NCBI GenBank assembly: GCA_017436865.1
Contig: JAFSCH010000017.1
Location: 1-64,000, forward strand
From: Lachnospiraceae bacterium
GTDB lineage: Bacteria > Bacillota > Clostridia > Lachnospirales > Lachnospiraceae
Direction of reading: 5' to 3'
DNA length: 64,000 nt
Shown here: positions 1-8,911 of the stretch, one piece after another
How positions within the stretch are numbered: position 1 is the first letter of the stretch
Layout of the letters: the number at the start of each line of letters is the position of its first letter
The notes under the pieces: model-generated
Database searches by the model: none
What the model was told of the DNA's origin: nothing
The model's input: the letters and a program-made list of their open reading frames with translations, nothing else
Program-made: the position numbers and the translations under genes

Positions 1-123
1 GCCATGCCGCCACTCGCAACAGAGTTGCTCGTTGATACGGCGTTCGCCGTATTGTTCCGTGTCTAAAGTTGCGCTTGTGTGAGCAAGCTCCCACCGAGCA
101 ATTTAGCCACAGAACAGCATGGC
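1..123. other. Multi-hairpin inverted-repeat element of unknown identity
   Basis: No gene is seen here. The stretch is dense in inverted repeats. GCCATGC at 1-7 pairs with GCATGGC at 117-123. GCAAC/GTTGC pairs at 16-20 and 24-28. ATACGGCG/CGCCGTAT pairs at 35-42 and 45-52 around a TT loop. CTAAAGTTGC at 63-72 pairs with GCAATTTAG at 99-106 apart from one bulged G, and encloses GCTTG/CAAGC (73-77, 84-88). Together these could fold as one multibranched RNA closed by the outer stem, 53 bases upstream of the first gene. It has no poly-T tail, so it does not look like a plain terminator. It could be a leader RNA, a palindromic mobile repeat or the 3' end of something cut by the window edge. The folding was done by eye. 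Confidence 0.55.
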
Positions 124-176
124 TCACTAAACTCAAATTTAAGAAACGATTAGTAAAAATAGAATAGAGGATAATT

Positions 177-1232
177 ATGTTTGTAATACGTGCAGATGGT
201 AATTCTGAAATTGGAATGGGGCATGTTATGAGATGTCTTTCTATAGCAGATGCTGTAAAAGAACAAGCAGTAGAGCCAATATTTGTGACAGCTTGTAAAG
301 AATGTGTTTCTATGATAGAGCAGAGAGGGTTTCAAACGAGATTGCTTACAACCGATTATAGAGATATGTTGTCTGAGATGCCACAATTGGGGAACCTTTT
401 GGAAAAAGAGAAAAAAGAGTTAGAAAAACATATTTTATTAGTGGACAGCTATCAGGTAAGTGATGAATATTATAGAGAATTGAAGAAACTAGGATATGTT
501 GTATGTTTAGAAGATATGGGGCAGCCGTATCCGGTAAATTTACTGATTAATTACAACATCTATGGTGAAAAACTTGCATCAAAATACGAAGCAGATAACG
601 AAAATAAGCCAGAAAAGATGCTGTTAGGCGTATCTTATATGCCGTTAAGACAGGAGTTCCTAACGGATATTGACTATACTTTAAAAGATAAAGTAACAGA
701 TGTTATGATAACCACAGGTGGAAGCGACCCATTCTTTGCAGCAAAGGCATTTGTGGATGCATTTCTTGCAGATAAGTTGTTGCAGGAAGAAAAGATTAGA
801 TATCATATTATTAGTGGTCCATTTAACAGTCATGCTGAAGAACTCAAGGAGTTATATGCAAGTCATCCGAGAGTAGTAGTTCATGAGAATGTGAAAAGCA
901 TGAAAGAAATTATGCGCCAGTGTGATGTGGTTCTTACTGCAACGGGAAGTACGATTTATGAAGTGAGTGCTCTTGGTATTCCGATGTTAGTTTTCTATTT
1001 TGCAGAAAATCAAAGACGGGGTGCTGAGGAAATAGGAAACAAAACAAGTGTTATTAATTGTGGCGACTTTTCCAAAGAATTAGAGGAAACAGTAAATAAG
1101 GCGTTAGAAACGCTGCAAAGATGTGTTGCAGATAAGAGTTATCGCGAGCAGTTGTATCAGGATGAGAAGCAGTTAGTTGATGGTAAGGGAGCAACAAGGA
1201 TTGCAATAACACTATTGGAAAATATGCAATAA
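177..1232 (+). CDS. pseG: PseG-type UDP-sugar hydrolase
   Basis: The 351-residue protein looks like UDP-2,4-diacetamido-2,4,6-trideoxy-beta-L-altropyranose hydrolase, which removes UDP from the C1 position in the pseudaminic acid pathway (cytosolic). The N-terminus carries the family signature RADGNSEIGMGHVMRCLS. His16 in GMGH corresponds to the catalytic His of Campylobacter PseG. A GT-B-like fold is expected, and the C-terminal half has the nucleotide-binding style stretch LTATGSTIYEVSALGIP. It is longer than the roughly 270-residue Campylobacter enzyme. An AGAGGA ribosome site precedes ATG 177. The other Pse genes (PseB, C, H, I, F) are not in the window and may lie upstream. Related hydrolases act in other nonulosonic acid pathways, so the exact sugar is uncertain. 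Confidence 0.85.
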   Translation: MFVIRADGNSEIGMGHVMRCLSIADAVKEQAVEPIFVTACKECVSMIEQRGFQTRLLTTDYRDMLSEMPQLGNLLEKEKKELEKHILLVDSYQVSDEYYRELKKLGYVVCLEDMGQPYPVNLLINYNIYGEKLASKYEADNENKPEKMLLGVSYMPLRQEFLTDIDYTLKDKVTDVMITTGGSDPFFAAKAFVDAFLADKLLQEEKIRYHIISGPFNSHAEELKELYASHPRVVVHENVKSMKEIMRQCDVVLTATGSTIYEVSALGIPMLVFYFAENQRRGAEEIGNKTSVINCGDFSKELEETVNKALETLQRCVADKSYREQLYQDEKQLVDGKGATRIAITLLENMQ

Positions 1233-1298
1233 ACAGAAGGGAATATTTTGTTTTAAAGCATAAACGATGCGTTAGAAAGTGAAGGGAGATGTATCATC

Positions 1299-2387
1299 AT
1301 AAAGAAAGAAAGAGTAAAAAACTACGAAATATTGAGAATTTTGGCAATGCTGATGATTGTCTGCCTGCACTATTTAAGTAAAGGTGGAGCGCTTGCAAAT
1401 CCAACAGGAGAACTTACAGCGGTTGGTTGTACAGCATGGTTGATAGAAGCTTTTTGTCTGTCGGCTGTGAACGTGTATGTTTTGATAAGTGGCTATTTTG
1501 GAATTGGAGATAGTGTTAATTTAGACATTACATCCCAAATAGAAGTACGCGATATTTTTAAACGAACATTTCGTGTCTACTTGCAGGTGTGGTTTTATTC
1601 TGTCGTAATCGGTCTGATTTTTTTAGTAACCGGTCAACAAAGCTTTGATGTTTATACGGTATTCATGTATCTGTTTCCTTTTTCTACAGAGCATTACTGG
1701 TTTGCAACAGCATATTTGCTGCTAACCCTTTTTATGCCGTTTTTAAATGCTGGATTTGACAGAATGGAAAAACGTGCAATTCAAGGAGTGCTCTTTTGCA
1801 TGTTATTTGTATTTTCTATTGCAAAAACTATGTTACCAATGCAGCTTCCGTGGGATCATAAAGGGTATGATGTGTTATGGTTTGTTTTTCTGTATCTTAC
1901 AGGTGCTTATATTCGAAGATATGGTGTTAAGTGGATTACCAATCGTGTAAAAGCAGTAATCTTATATGTTGGATGTACATGTATTATTTTTGTGAGCATG
2001 TTATTGATAAGATTTTTATATCATAAAACAGGGAGTTTAGAGGATTTTGTAAGTTATGGATATTCTTATAATTTCTTTTTCGCATACCTTGCTTCAGTTG
2101 GATTGTTTTTGGCGTTTAAGCCAAGAGAAGGAGGACAACAGAAGGTATGTAGCTCCTTTTTACAGACGATTTCGGGTGCGACCTTTGGGGTATATTTGAT
2201 TCATGAACATGTGAATCTGCGATACTTGTGGCCAACCTGGTTTCAAAGTGCCCAATTTGCAACAGATTCCATTTCTATACTTATATTGCATATGTTGGTA
2301 ACGGTTGTTATGGTGTATATAACATGTTCTGTAATTGAAATCATAAGAAATAAGATTTTCAGTGGAATGACAATAAAGAGAAGATAG
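1299..2387 (+). CDS. Acyltransferase family 3 membrane protein (O-acetyltransferase-like)
   Basis: Integral membrane acyltransferase of the OafA/Acyl_transf_3 type, likely to O-acylate a glycan at the membrane. It shows the family opening EILRILAMLMIVCLH with the conserved His, many hydrophobic segments and a C-terminal GATFGVYLIHEH motif. The start is odd. In this frame there is no ATG, GTG or TTG between the stop at 1254 and TTG 1332, and TTG 1332 has no ribosome site and would remove the KNYEILR lead. A GGGAG site at 1284-1288 instead points to ATA 1299 (or ATC 1296), giving about 362 residues. ATG 1289 is out of frame, so a frameshift is an alternative explanation. It is the second gene of the unit, after pseG. 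Confidence 0.8.
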   Translation: MKKERVKNYEILRILAMLMIVCLHYLSKGGALANPTGELTAVGCTAWLIEAFCLSAVNVYVLISGYFGIGDSVNLDITSQIEVRDIFKRTFRVYLQVWFYSVVIGLIFLVTGQQSFDVYTVFMYLFPFSTEHYWFATAYLLLTLFMPFLNAGFDRMEKRAIQGVLFCMLFVFSIAKTMLPMQLPWDHKGYDVLWFVFLYLTGAYIRRYGVKWITNRVKAVILYVGCTCIIFVSMLLIRFLYHKTGSLEDFVSYGYSYNFFFAYLASVGLFLAFKPREGGQQKVCSSFLQTISGATFGVYLIHEHVNLRYLWPTWFQSAQFATDSISILILHMLVTVVMVYITCSVIEIIRNKIFSGMTIKRR

Positions 2388-2455
2388 AGTATTCGTTGAT
2401 AGATTTGGGTGAGAAAATCCAAAAGGTAGCTATTTGGTGAAAGGCATAAAGAAGA

Positions 2456-4243
2456 ATGACACATCAGAAAAATGAAACAAAGAAAGAAAAAATAACAAAT
2501 GTTATAGCGATAATCGTTCTATTATTATATCCTTTAAGAAAGGTTACTATCGGCTTGGATCTTATGGATGCAGGTTATGCATTAGGTAATTATCTTTTTT
2601 TTGATACGATGAATGAAACATGGAAGTTAGCGACATACCTTTCTAACGTTTTAGGGGTATTGTTCATGAAACTTCCTTTTGGCGATACCTGGGTAGGAAT
2701 GAATGTGTATACTAGTTTATTGGTTGGAATGACAGCATCAGCTTCTTATGGTTTTCTTTTAAAACAAAAAATAGGAAAACCATGGATTCTATTTCTTGGT
2801 GAATTGGTAGCTTTGTCACTTTGCTGGTCTCCGTCGGTGATTTTGTATCAGTATTTGGGATATATTTTTATGACAATTGCATCGATGCTTTTGTATGTTG
2901 CATTGGTGAGAGAAAAAAGGGCATACTTTGTTATTGCCGGAATGATTCTAGGAGCTGCGGTGACGGTGCGAATGCCAAACATCACGTATATGGCGCTCAT
3001 TCTTCCGGTCTGGTTCTTTGCGTGGTTAAATCGTAAGGATAAGAAAGAGAAAAACAAGTGGTTTTCCAAACTCTTAGGGCAGACAGGGTATTGTGTTTTG
3101 GGTTATGCGATAGGATTGTTACTTCCAATTGGTTACATTTGTATCCGATATGGAATAGGAGCATATCCGGCTATGATTTCTGCATACTTTGGCATGACAG
3201 ATACAGCAACGGACTATAAACCTACTTCCATGGTTACGGCTATGTTTGAGGATTATATAGTGTACGGTGTCTGGTTGCTATTATTTATCCTATATCTAGT
3301 GGCGGGCCTGGTGCTTGTGTATGTTGCAAAAGACCGTTTTCAAAAGACAAAGAAAGTATTATTTGTGACAGGAATGGCGGTATTGCTTCGTTTGTGCTAT
3401 GGAAGAGGAATGTTTGATTTTGACTATACGACATACTTTTCTATGTATAAGTGGTTAACTGTTTTTCTGTTGGTTTCCATACTATCATCAATCTGGTTGT
3501 TATGGAGCAAACGAGTGGAAAAAGAGCATAAGCTGTGGGCAGTATTCATGCTTGTAATTATCTTTGTTACACCGCTTGGTGGCAATAATGGACTATATTA
3601 TATTATCAATAATCTGTTTTTGGTTGCACCCATTACACTGGCAATCCTGTGGTACTATCTTTCTGATAAAAAGTTGTTTTCAACAAAAGAAAATGGTGCA
3701 ATGATACAGTTTGTTTGTAAGAGTATGATGCTATTTCTATGTACTTGTGTGACGATACAGAGTATTCTTTTTGGAGCTGATTTTGTTTTCCACGATGCGC
3801 CACAAAAAGGAGAAAGTTATACACAGGTGCAGATACAGGGGTCACAATCCACAAAAGGATTATATACAACGGTGGATAAAGCAGAAGAATTGAACAAGCT
3901 TGGTGGATATCTAACAGAGAATGATTTGCTAAAAAAAGAAGTTATTTTATATGGTGATATTCCTGCTATTTCTTATATATATGATTTAGAGTCAGCAATA
4001 TATTCAACATGGGTAGATTTAGCATCGAATTCTTTAGAAACATTGGAAAATGAGCTTGTGAGTACAAGATTAAAGGAGAGCAAACCGCTTGTTATTATGA
4101 GTTCACAAGCAGCTTTGCGTATGACACAGGAAACTGAGCGGCAAGCAGATAAAAAGTTGGATGCAATTTATCAGTTCATAACGGATATGAAGTATGACAA
4201 TACTTATAGTTCGGAGCAGTTTTATGTATATGAGGCACCATAG
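2456..4243 (+). CDS. Polytopic membrane protein, GT-C-like
   Basis: A 595-residue protein with many hydrophobic helices through about residue 430 and a soluble C-terminal domain of about 150 residues. The acidic motif GLDLMDAGYALGNY lies in the first external loop, the place where GT-C glycosyltransferases carry a catalytic Asp. I do not recognise a named family. By layout and neighbours it may be a polyprenyl-phosphate-sugar dependent glycosyltransferase, or a glycan-modifying membrane protein. It sits between the acyltransferase and the WecE gene. The short upstream gap has no clear promoter. The GT-C assignment is inference from topology and one motif. Confidence 0.6.
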   Translation: MTHQKNETKKEKITNVIAIIVLLLYPLRKVTIGLDLMDAGYALGNYLFFDTMNETWKLATYLSNVLGVLFMKLPFGDTWVGMNVYTSLLVGMTASASYGFLLKQKIGKPWILFLGELVALSLCWSPSVILYQYLGYIFMTIASMLLYVALVREKRAYFVIAGMILGAAVTVRMPNITYMALILPVWFFAWLNRKDKKEKNKWFSKLLGQTGYCVLGYAIGLLLPIGYICIRYGIGAYPAMISAYFGMTDTATDYKPTSMVTAMFEDYIVYGVWLLLFILYLVAGLVLVYVAKDRFQKTKKVLFVTGMAVLLRLCYGRGMFDFDYTTYFSMYKWLTVFLLVSILSSIWLLWSKRVEKEHKLWAVFMLVIIFVTPLGGNNGLYYIINNLFLVAPITLAILWYYLSDKKLFSTKENGAMIQFVCKSMMLFLCTCVTIQSILFGADFVFHDAPQKGESYTQVQIQGSQSTKGLYTTVDKAEELNKLGGYLTENDLLKKEVILYGDIPAISYIYDLESAIYSTWVDLASNSLETLENELVSTRLKESKPLVIMSSQAALRMTQETERQADKKLDAIYQFITDMKYDNTYSSEQFYVYEAP

Positions 4244-4246
4244 TTA

Positions 4247-4275
4247 TTGCCAAATAAGCTATAATTGTGTAAGAT
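4247..4275 (+). promoter_or_regulatory. Possible sigma-A promoter upstream of wecE
   Basis: TTGCCA (4247-4252), a 17-base spacer and TAAGAT (4270-4275) resemble a vegetative promoter in the 86-base gap before wecE. The -10 box matches the consensus at only four of six positions, and the gap has no terminator, so this would be an internal promoter at most. Confidence 0.3.
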
Positions 4276-4329
4276 GAACAGTGACAATAAAGGTGGACAT
4301 TTTATAAGAAAACAATGGGAGTCTTGAAT

Positions 4330-5460
4330 ATGATAAATTTTAATATTCCCCCATTTACTGGGAGAGAAATGGAATATATACGTCAGGCTGTAGAGAATCA
4401 GAAAATCTGCGGAGACGGTGAGTTTACAAAAAAATGCAATGAATGGATAGAGCAAAAGACAGGAACAGCAAAGTGCTTATTAACAACCTCTTGTACACAT
4501 GCGACAGAGCTTACTGCGTTGTTGGCTGATATTAAGGAAGGGGATGAGGTAATTATGCCATCCTATACCTTTGTATCGACAGCAGATGCTTTTGTGCTCC
4601 GTGGTGCAAAGGTCGTATTTGTGGACATCAGACCTGATACGATGAATATAGATGAGAGATTAATCGAAGATGCGATTACAGAGCGTACCAAAGCCATTGT
4701 TCCTGTTCATTATGCAGGTGTTTCCTGTGAAATGGATACCATTATGGATATTGCAAAACGTCATAATCTGTTGGTGATTGAAGATGCTGCACAAGGAATT
4801 ATGGCAAGTTATAAGGGAAAGGCACTTGGTGCGATTGGAGATATGGGTTGCTTTTCTTTCCATGAGACTAAGAATTTTAGTATGGGTGAAGGTGGAGCAC
4901 TTCTGTTACAGGATGAGAAATATATAGAAGATGCAGAGATTTTTCGAGAAAAGGGAACAGATCGTTCTAAGTACTATCGAGGTCAGGTAGATAAATACAG
5001 ATGGATGAATTATGGTTCCTCATATCTTCCTAGTGATATGAACGCTGCATATTTGTGGGCACAGCTTGAACTGGCAGATGAAATGACAAATGACCGACTA
5101 GCTAGATGGCATCAGTATAATGACTTATTGCAGCCATTAAAGGAACGAGGGATTTTGGAACTTCCAACGATTCCTGAGGGGTGTGTACACAATGCTCATA
5201 TGTATTATGCAAAGGCAACGGATTTGCAGGAAAGAACAGCATTGATTGATTTCTTAAAAGAAAACGGAATCCTGTCTGTATTTCATTATGTCCCCCTTCA
5301 TTCGGCACCTGCGGGATTGAAATTCGGCAGATTCCATGGAGAGGATAAGTATACGACAAAAGAAAGTGAACGCTTATTCCGACTTCCTATGTATTACCGA
5401 TTAAAAGAAGAAGAAGTAGATTATATTGTGAGTAAAGTGAAGGAGTTCTACCACGTATGA
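4330..5460 (+). CDS. wecE: dTDP-4-amino-4,6-dideoxygalactose transaminase (WecE/RffA type)
   Basis: PLP-dependent DegT-family sugar aminotransferase of 376 residues. It should convert dTDP-4-keto-6-deoxy-D-glucose to dTDP-4-amino-4,6-dideoxy-D-galactose. The N-terminus FNIPPFTGREMEYIRQA followed by CGDGEFTKKC is characteristic of WecE. The PLP lysine is Lys181 in HETKNFSMGEGG, the same number as in E. coli WecE. EDAAQG near residue 151 holds the PLP-pyridine Asp. ATG 4330 is chosen because GGGAG at 4317-4321 lies eight bases before it; ATG 4315 has no good site. The dTDP-glucose synthesis genes are absent from the window. A WecD-like acetylation could be supplied by the GNAT domain encoded two genes downstream (inference). 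Confidence 0.9.
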   Translation: MINFNIPPFTGREMEYIRQAVENQKICGDGEFTKKCNEWIEQKTGTAKCLLTTSCTHATELTALLADIKEGDEVIMPSYTFVSTADAFVLRGAKVVFVDIRPDTMNIDERLIEDAITERTKAIVPVHYAGVSCEMDTIMDIAKRHNLLVIEDAAQGIMASYKGKALGAIGDMGCFSFHETKNFSMGEGGALLLQDEKYIEDAEIFREKGTDRSKYYRGQVDKYRWMNYGSSYLPSDMNAAYLWAQLELADEMTNDRLARWHQYNDLLQPLKERGILELPTIPEGCVHNAHMYYAKATDLQERTALIDFLKENGILSVFHYVPLHSAPAGLKFGRFHGEDKYTTKESERLFRLPMYYRLKEEEVDYIVSKVKEFYHV

Positions 5461-7265
5461 TGGAGAGCCTGAAAAAGCTGTTTGTTAGTCGATTAGGAAA
5501 GATACTTCTGTTCACGATATTTTTAATAATTGGCCTAACAGCAGCATATGATTTTTATTATGATTTGAATGATGACACAACGATAAAGGATATTATTTCA
5601 GGGGCTTACACAGGAAATCCGAGTGGTTATAGCGTTCAGATGTTGTTTCCGTTAAGTTTTTGTATATCCTTATGTTACCGAGCCATTCCCGGAATTCCCT
5701 GGTATGGCTTGTTTTTGTGCGTATGCCAATTTGGTGCATGGATGCTGATTGCATGGCGAGTGACAGGCATGGTAAAGAAACAATGGCAGCAGCTTGCGGC
5801 ACTTTTCTTTGAAACAGCTATCTTTTTAGGTTTGCTTATCAGACAACTTGTGATTGTGCAGTATAGTGTGACAAGTGGTATTTGTATGGCTACTGCAATT
5901 TTACTTTATCTGACAGGTGAAGAGAAGGAATCGCCAAGGCAGTATTTAAAACAAAATGTAGTATCCATTCTTTTGGTTGTTCTTTCTTTTATGATTAGAA
6001 CGGAAATGTGTGTTATGTTTCTGCCATTTTTACTTTTATCAGGGCTTGGTAAGTGGATGTCGCAGGAAAAGATATTTACTGTGCAAAATGTGAAACGCTA
6101 TTTGTACCTGATAGGATCAGCTCTTTTGGTAATGATAGTCGTTTTGGCAATTGATAAGCTCAGCATAACAGCATCTTCAGAACGCGAAGCATGGCAGTCT
6201 TTTCGAAGCTTCTTTGATGAAAGGACAAGTCTGTATGACTTTTATGGACTTCCTTCTTATGAGGAGAATATTGCATTTTATGAGGAAATTGGTCTTTCAG
6301 AAGAATCGTATACATTATTACAAAATTATAATTTTTCGTTAGATGAGTCCATAGATGAGCATTTGCTAGAAGAAATGGTGCAGTATCAAGAGAAGATGGC
6401 AAAAACAGGACAGGGGCTTAGTGTGACAGCAGGCTTTATTAGTAAAAACAGCATATCGGAAGCTCTATGGCTTTATAAAGAACAGCTGATACATGCGAAA
6501 AGTGGTGTGTATGCATATATGCTACTTGCAGGTTATATATCTTTTGTGTTGCTGGCTGGGGGAAGAAAAAAAAGTGGTTGCTATTGGAAAATGGTATTCT
6601 TGTTGGTTATTCGTAGCATTTTGTGGATATATTTATTTATGGTAGATAGAGCTTTGGACAGAATTACGTGTCCATTGTTGGTTACAGAGTTTATGGTATT
6701 GCTTGGTTGGATTATTCAGGAAAGCATGCAGGCAAAGCCTAAGGCTAAAAATTTTGTATTTATAAAGCTGGAAGCAGTTGTAGCCTATAGTTTGCTTGGT
6801 GTATGCGCTTTGCTTGCATTATATATGAATACACAGAAGTTACAGGCTGAATATGAGGCAAAAGAACGTGTAAATCCAAGATGGGAAGCGTTGCTTGCAT
6901 ATTGTGCAGAACGTGAAGATGCATATTATGTAGTAGATGTTTATTCGTCGACGTCCTATGAGGGTATTTCCTATTCTGAAAAGATTTATAAAAATGTGGA
7001 TAATACCTACCGCAATTTTGATATCTGTGGAGGATGGCTTTCAAAGAGTCCGTTGATGTATGAAAAACTTGAAAAAATGCAGATTGCGACTTTGGAAGAA
7101 GCACTTGCAGCAAAAGAAAATGTATATTTTGTTGCGACGCCGGACAAGGATTTGTCATGGCTTGTGGATTATTATGGCTATAAAGGAAAAAAGGTAAGTC
7201 CACAAAAAGTGGATACGATATATGATAAAGAAACAGAGTGCTTTGTAGTATATCATTTGCGATAA
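5457..7265 (+). CDS. Polytopic membrane protein, GT-C-like
   Basis: A 602-residue membrane protein. After a first helix it has an acidic loop with NDDTTIKDIISGAYTGNP, then many hydrophobic segments, and a soluble C-terminal region of about 130 residues. The loop acidic pair resembles the catalytic region of GT-C enzymes, which use polyprenyl-phosphate sugars outside the membrane, but I do not recognise the family. The start ATG 5457 overlaps the wecE stop (ATGA); ATG 5460 follows directly, and AAGGAG lies upstream inside wecE. The overlap implies translational coupling with wecE. It may transfer the 4-amino sugar or work with the GT2 of the next gene (inference). Confidence 0.6.
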   Translation: MMESLKKLFVSRLGKILLFTIFLIIGLTAAYDFYYDLNDDTTIKDIISGAYTGNPSGYSVQMLFPLSFCISLCYRAIPGIPWYGLFLCVCQFGAWMLIAWRVTGMVKKQWQQLAALFFETAIFLGLLIRQLVIVQYSVTSGICMATAILLYLTGEEKESPRQYLKQNVVSILLVVLSFMIRTEMCVMFLPFLLLSGLGKWMSQEKIFTVQNVKRYLYLIGSALLVMIVVLAIDKLSITASSEREAWQSFRSFFDERTSLYDFYGLPSYEENIAFYEEIGLSEESYTLLQNYNFSLDESIDEHLLEEMVQYQEKMAKTGQGLSVTAGFISKNSISEALWLYKEQLIHAKSGVYAYMLLAGYISFVLLAGGRKKSGCYWKMVFLLVIRSILWIYLFMVDRALDRITCPLLVTEFMVLLGWIIQESMQAKPKAKNFVFIKLEAVVAYSLLGVCALLALYMNTQKLQAEYEAKERVNPRWEALLAYCAEREDAYYVVDVYSSTSYEGISYSEKIYKNVDNTYRNFDICGGWLSKSPLMYEKLEKMQIATLEEALAAKENVYFVATPDKDLSWLVDYYGYKGKKVSPQKVDTIYDKETECFVVYHLR

Positions 7266-7338
7266 AATACATGACGAAGGTAATTGTGAAGGCACGAAAT
7301 AATTATCAGAAGAGAAAGATACAGAAAGGTGTAAAGGC

Positions 7339-8841
7339 ATGGAACAGGTACAACAGGATTTGAGAATAGAGGGGAGCTGTATTTATCTACGCCCCATTAC
7401 AATAGAAGATACAGAGTCTGTAGTTCGTTGGAGAAATGATAAAAAAGTGGTAGAAAACTTTATCTATCGTAAGAACATTAGTAAAGAGGAGCATCTGAGC
7501 TGGTTTCACAATAAAGTGAAAACAGGAGAGGTGATTCAATTTATTATCTGTGACAAAAAGACGGATAAAGCATTAGGTTCTATCTATTTACAGAATTTTA
7601 ATGAAGAGAGTCGACAGGCAGAGGAAGGCATTTTCTTAGGGGAAGACGAAGCGTATGGAAGAGGAATCGGAACAGAAGCTGCTGCACTTGTACTAAAATA
7701 TGCCTTTGAGGATTTGAAGCTTCATAAGCTTACAGCAAGAGTGTTAAGCTATAACCAGGGAAGCAGAAGAATGCATGAAAAAGCAGGATATGTGATGGAG
7801 TCATATCTTAAGGATGAGCTTTATTTAGATGGAAAATATGAAGATTTGATTTTCTACGGAGCAATGAATCCGGCAGAATTGCCAAAGAATCAGGAGAAAA
7901 TGAAAAAGGTTAGCTTTATTATTCCGTGTTATCGCAGTGAAAAGACATTAGAAGGTGTCATTACAGAAATTCGAGATACAATGCAAAGCTTGACTGTATA
8001 TGAGTATGATATTTTCCTAATTAATGATTGCTCACCGGATGACACCTTTTCTGTGATTCGTAAACTTTGCAATCAGTATGATAATATTACAGGAATTAGT
8101 CTTGCAAAGAATTTTGGACAGCATGCGGCGCTTATGGCAGGCCTTCGTAAGTCTGATGGTGACATTGTGGTGTGTCTGGATGATGACGGACAGACTCCAG
8201 CCAATGAGGTAGGCAAGCTACTTGCTGGCATTGAGGAAGGCAGTGACGTTGTTTATGCACAATATGACTCAAAGAAGCATAGTGCATTCCGTAATTTTGG
8301 TAGTTGGATGAACGACATGATGACAAGGGTCATGCTTGGGAAACCGAAGGATTTGCATATAACAAGTTATTTTGCAGCAAAACGTTTTGTGGTAGAGAGC
8401 ATGCTTGCTTATGAGAAAAGCTATCCGTATGTAATTGGACTTGTGCTTCGTGCAACGAAAAATATTACGAATGTTGCGGTTAATCATAGAAGCCGTGAGA
8501 TTGGGGCATCCGGTTATACGATGAAAAAGCTTTTAGGGTTGTGGTTTAATGGTTTTACTGCATTTTCCATCCTGCCACTTCGGATTGCAACCGTAGTAGG
8601 TAGTACCTGCGCCGGTGTAGGATTTTTGTATGGAATTTATACGATTATTAAGCGCTTGGTAAATCCGGCAGTGCCAATGGGCTTTAGTGCACTCATGTCG
8701 GCAATTGTTTTCTTTGGTGGTATGATGATGCTTATGTTGGGGTTAGTAGGAGAATATGTTGGTAGAATTTATATCAGTATTAATAATTCACCTCAGTATG
8801 TGATTCGAGAGGAAATAGGGCATACATCGCCAAGGGACTAA
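7339..8841 (+). CDS. Fusion: GNAT N-acetyltransferase plus ArnC/GtrB-like GT2
   Basis: Two enzymes in one 500-residue chain. Residues about 10-178 are a RimJ/RimL-type GNAT: LRPITIEDTESVVRWRND, the acetyl-CoA loop YGRGIGTEA at 106-114, and LHKLTARVLSYNQGSRRMHEKAGY. Residues about 190-500 are a GT2 of the polyprenyl-phosphate sugar transferase type: VSFIIPCYRSEKTL, LINDCSPDD, an intact Asp281-x-Asp283 (CLDDDGQTP), and two C-terminal membrane helices ending in GLVGEYVGRIYI. The GNAT half may acetylate the WecE product, as WecD does in enterobacterial common antigen, and the GT2 half may then load the sugar on polyprenyl phosphate. That coupling is inference; the domain order is seen directly. 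Confidence 0.85.
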   Translation: MEQVQQDLRIEGSCIYLRPITIEDTESVVRWRNDKKVVENFIYRKNISKEEHLSWFHNKVKTGEVIQFIICDKKTDKALGSIYLQNFNEESRQAEEGIFLGEDEAYGRGIGTEAAALVLKYAFEDLKLHKLTARVLSYNQGSRRMHEKAGYVMESYLKDELYLDGKYEDLIFYGAMNPAELPKNQEKMKKVSFIIPCYRSEKTLEGVITEIRDTMQSLTVYEYDIFLINDCSPDDTFSVIRKLCNQYDNITGISLAKNFGQHAALMAGLRKSDGDIVVCLDDDGQTPANEVGKLLAGIEEGSDVVYAQYDSKKHSAFRNFGSWMNDMMTRVMLGKPKDLHITSYFAAKRFVVESMLAYEKSYPYVIGLVLRATKNITNVAVNHRSREIGASGYTMKKLLGLWFNGFTAFSILPLRIATVVGSTCAGVGFLYGIYTIIKRLVNPAVPMGFSALMSAIVFFGGMMMLMLGLVGEYVGRIYISINNSPQYVIREEIGHTSPRD

Positions 8842-8911
8842 GGTTGTATTACCTAAATGATTGTGCTATACTACGATAGGCAAAAAAGAACGAAAGGAGA
8901 AGGTTATTGCG

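Noticed and set aside
1-123. tRNA, tmRNA or known riboswitch
   Set aside because: No cloverleaf with TTCGANNC-type T-arm, no CCA end, and no riboswitch core that I recognise; the TTCG present is only a hairpin loop edge.
1747-1950. Short plus-strand frame of 67 codons inside the acyltransferase gene
   Set aside because: Out-of-frame shadow, no ribosome site.
6760-7272. Minus-strand open frame of 170 codons
   Set aside because: Lies wholly opposite the membrane-protein gene at 5457-7265, rich in His, Leu and Pro as expected from antisense of a coding strand, with no ribosome site or family motif.
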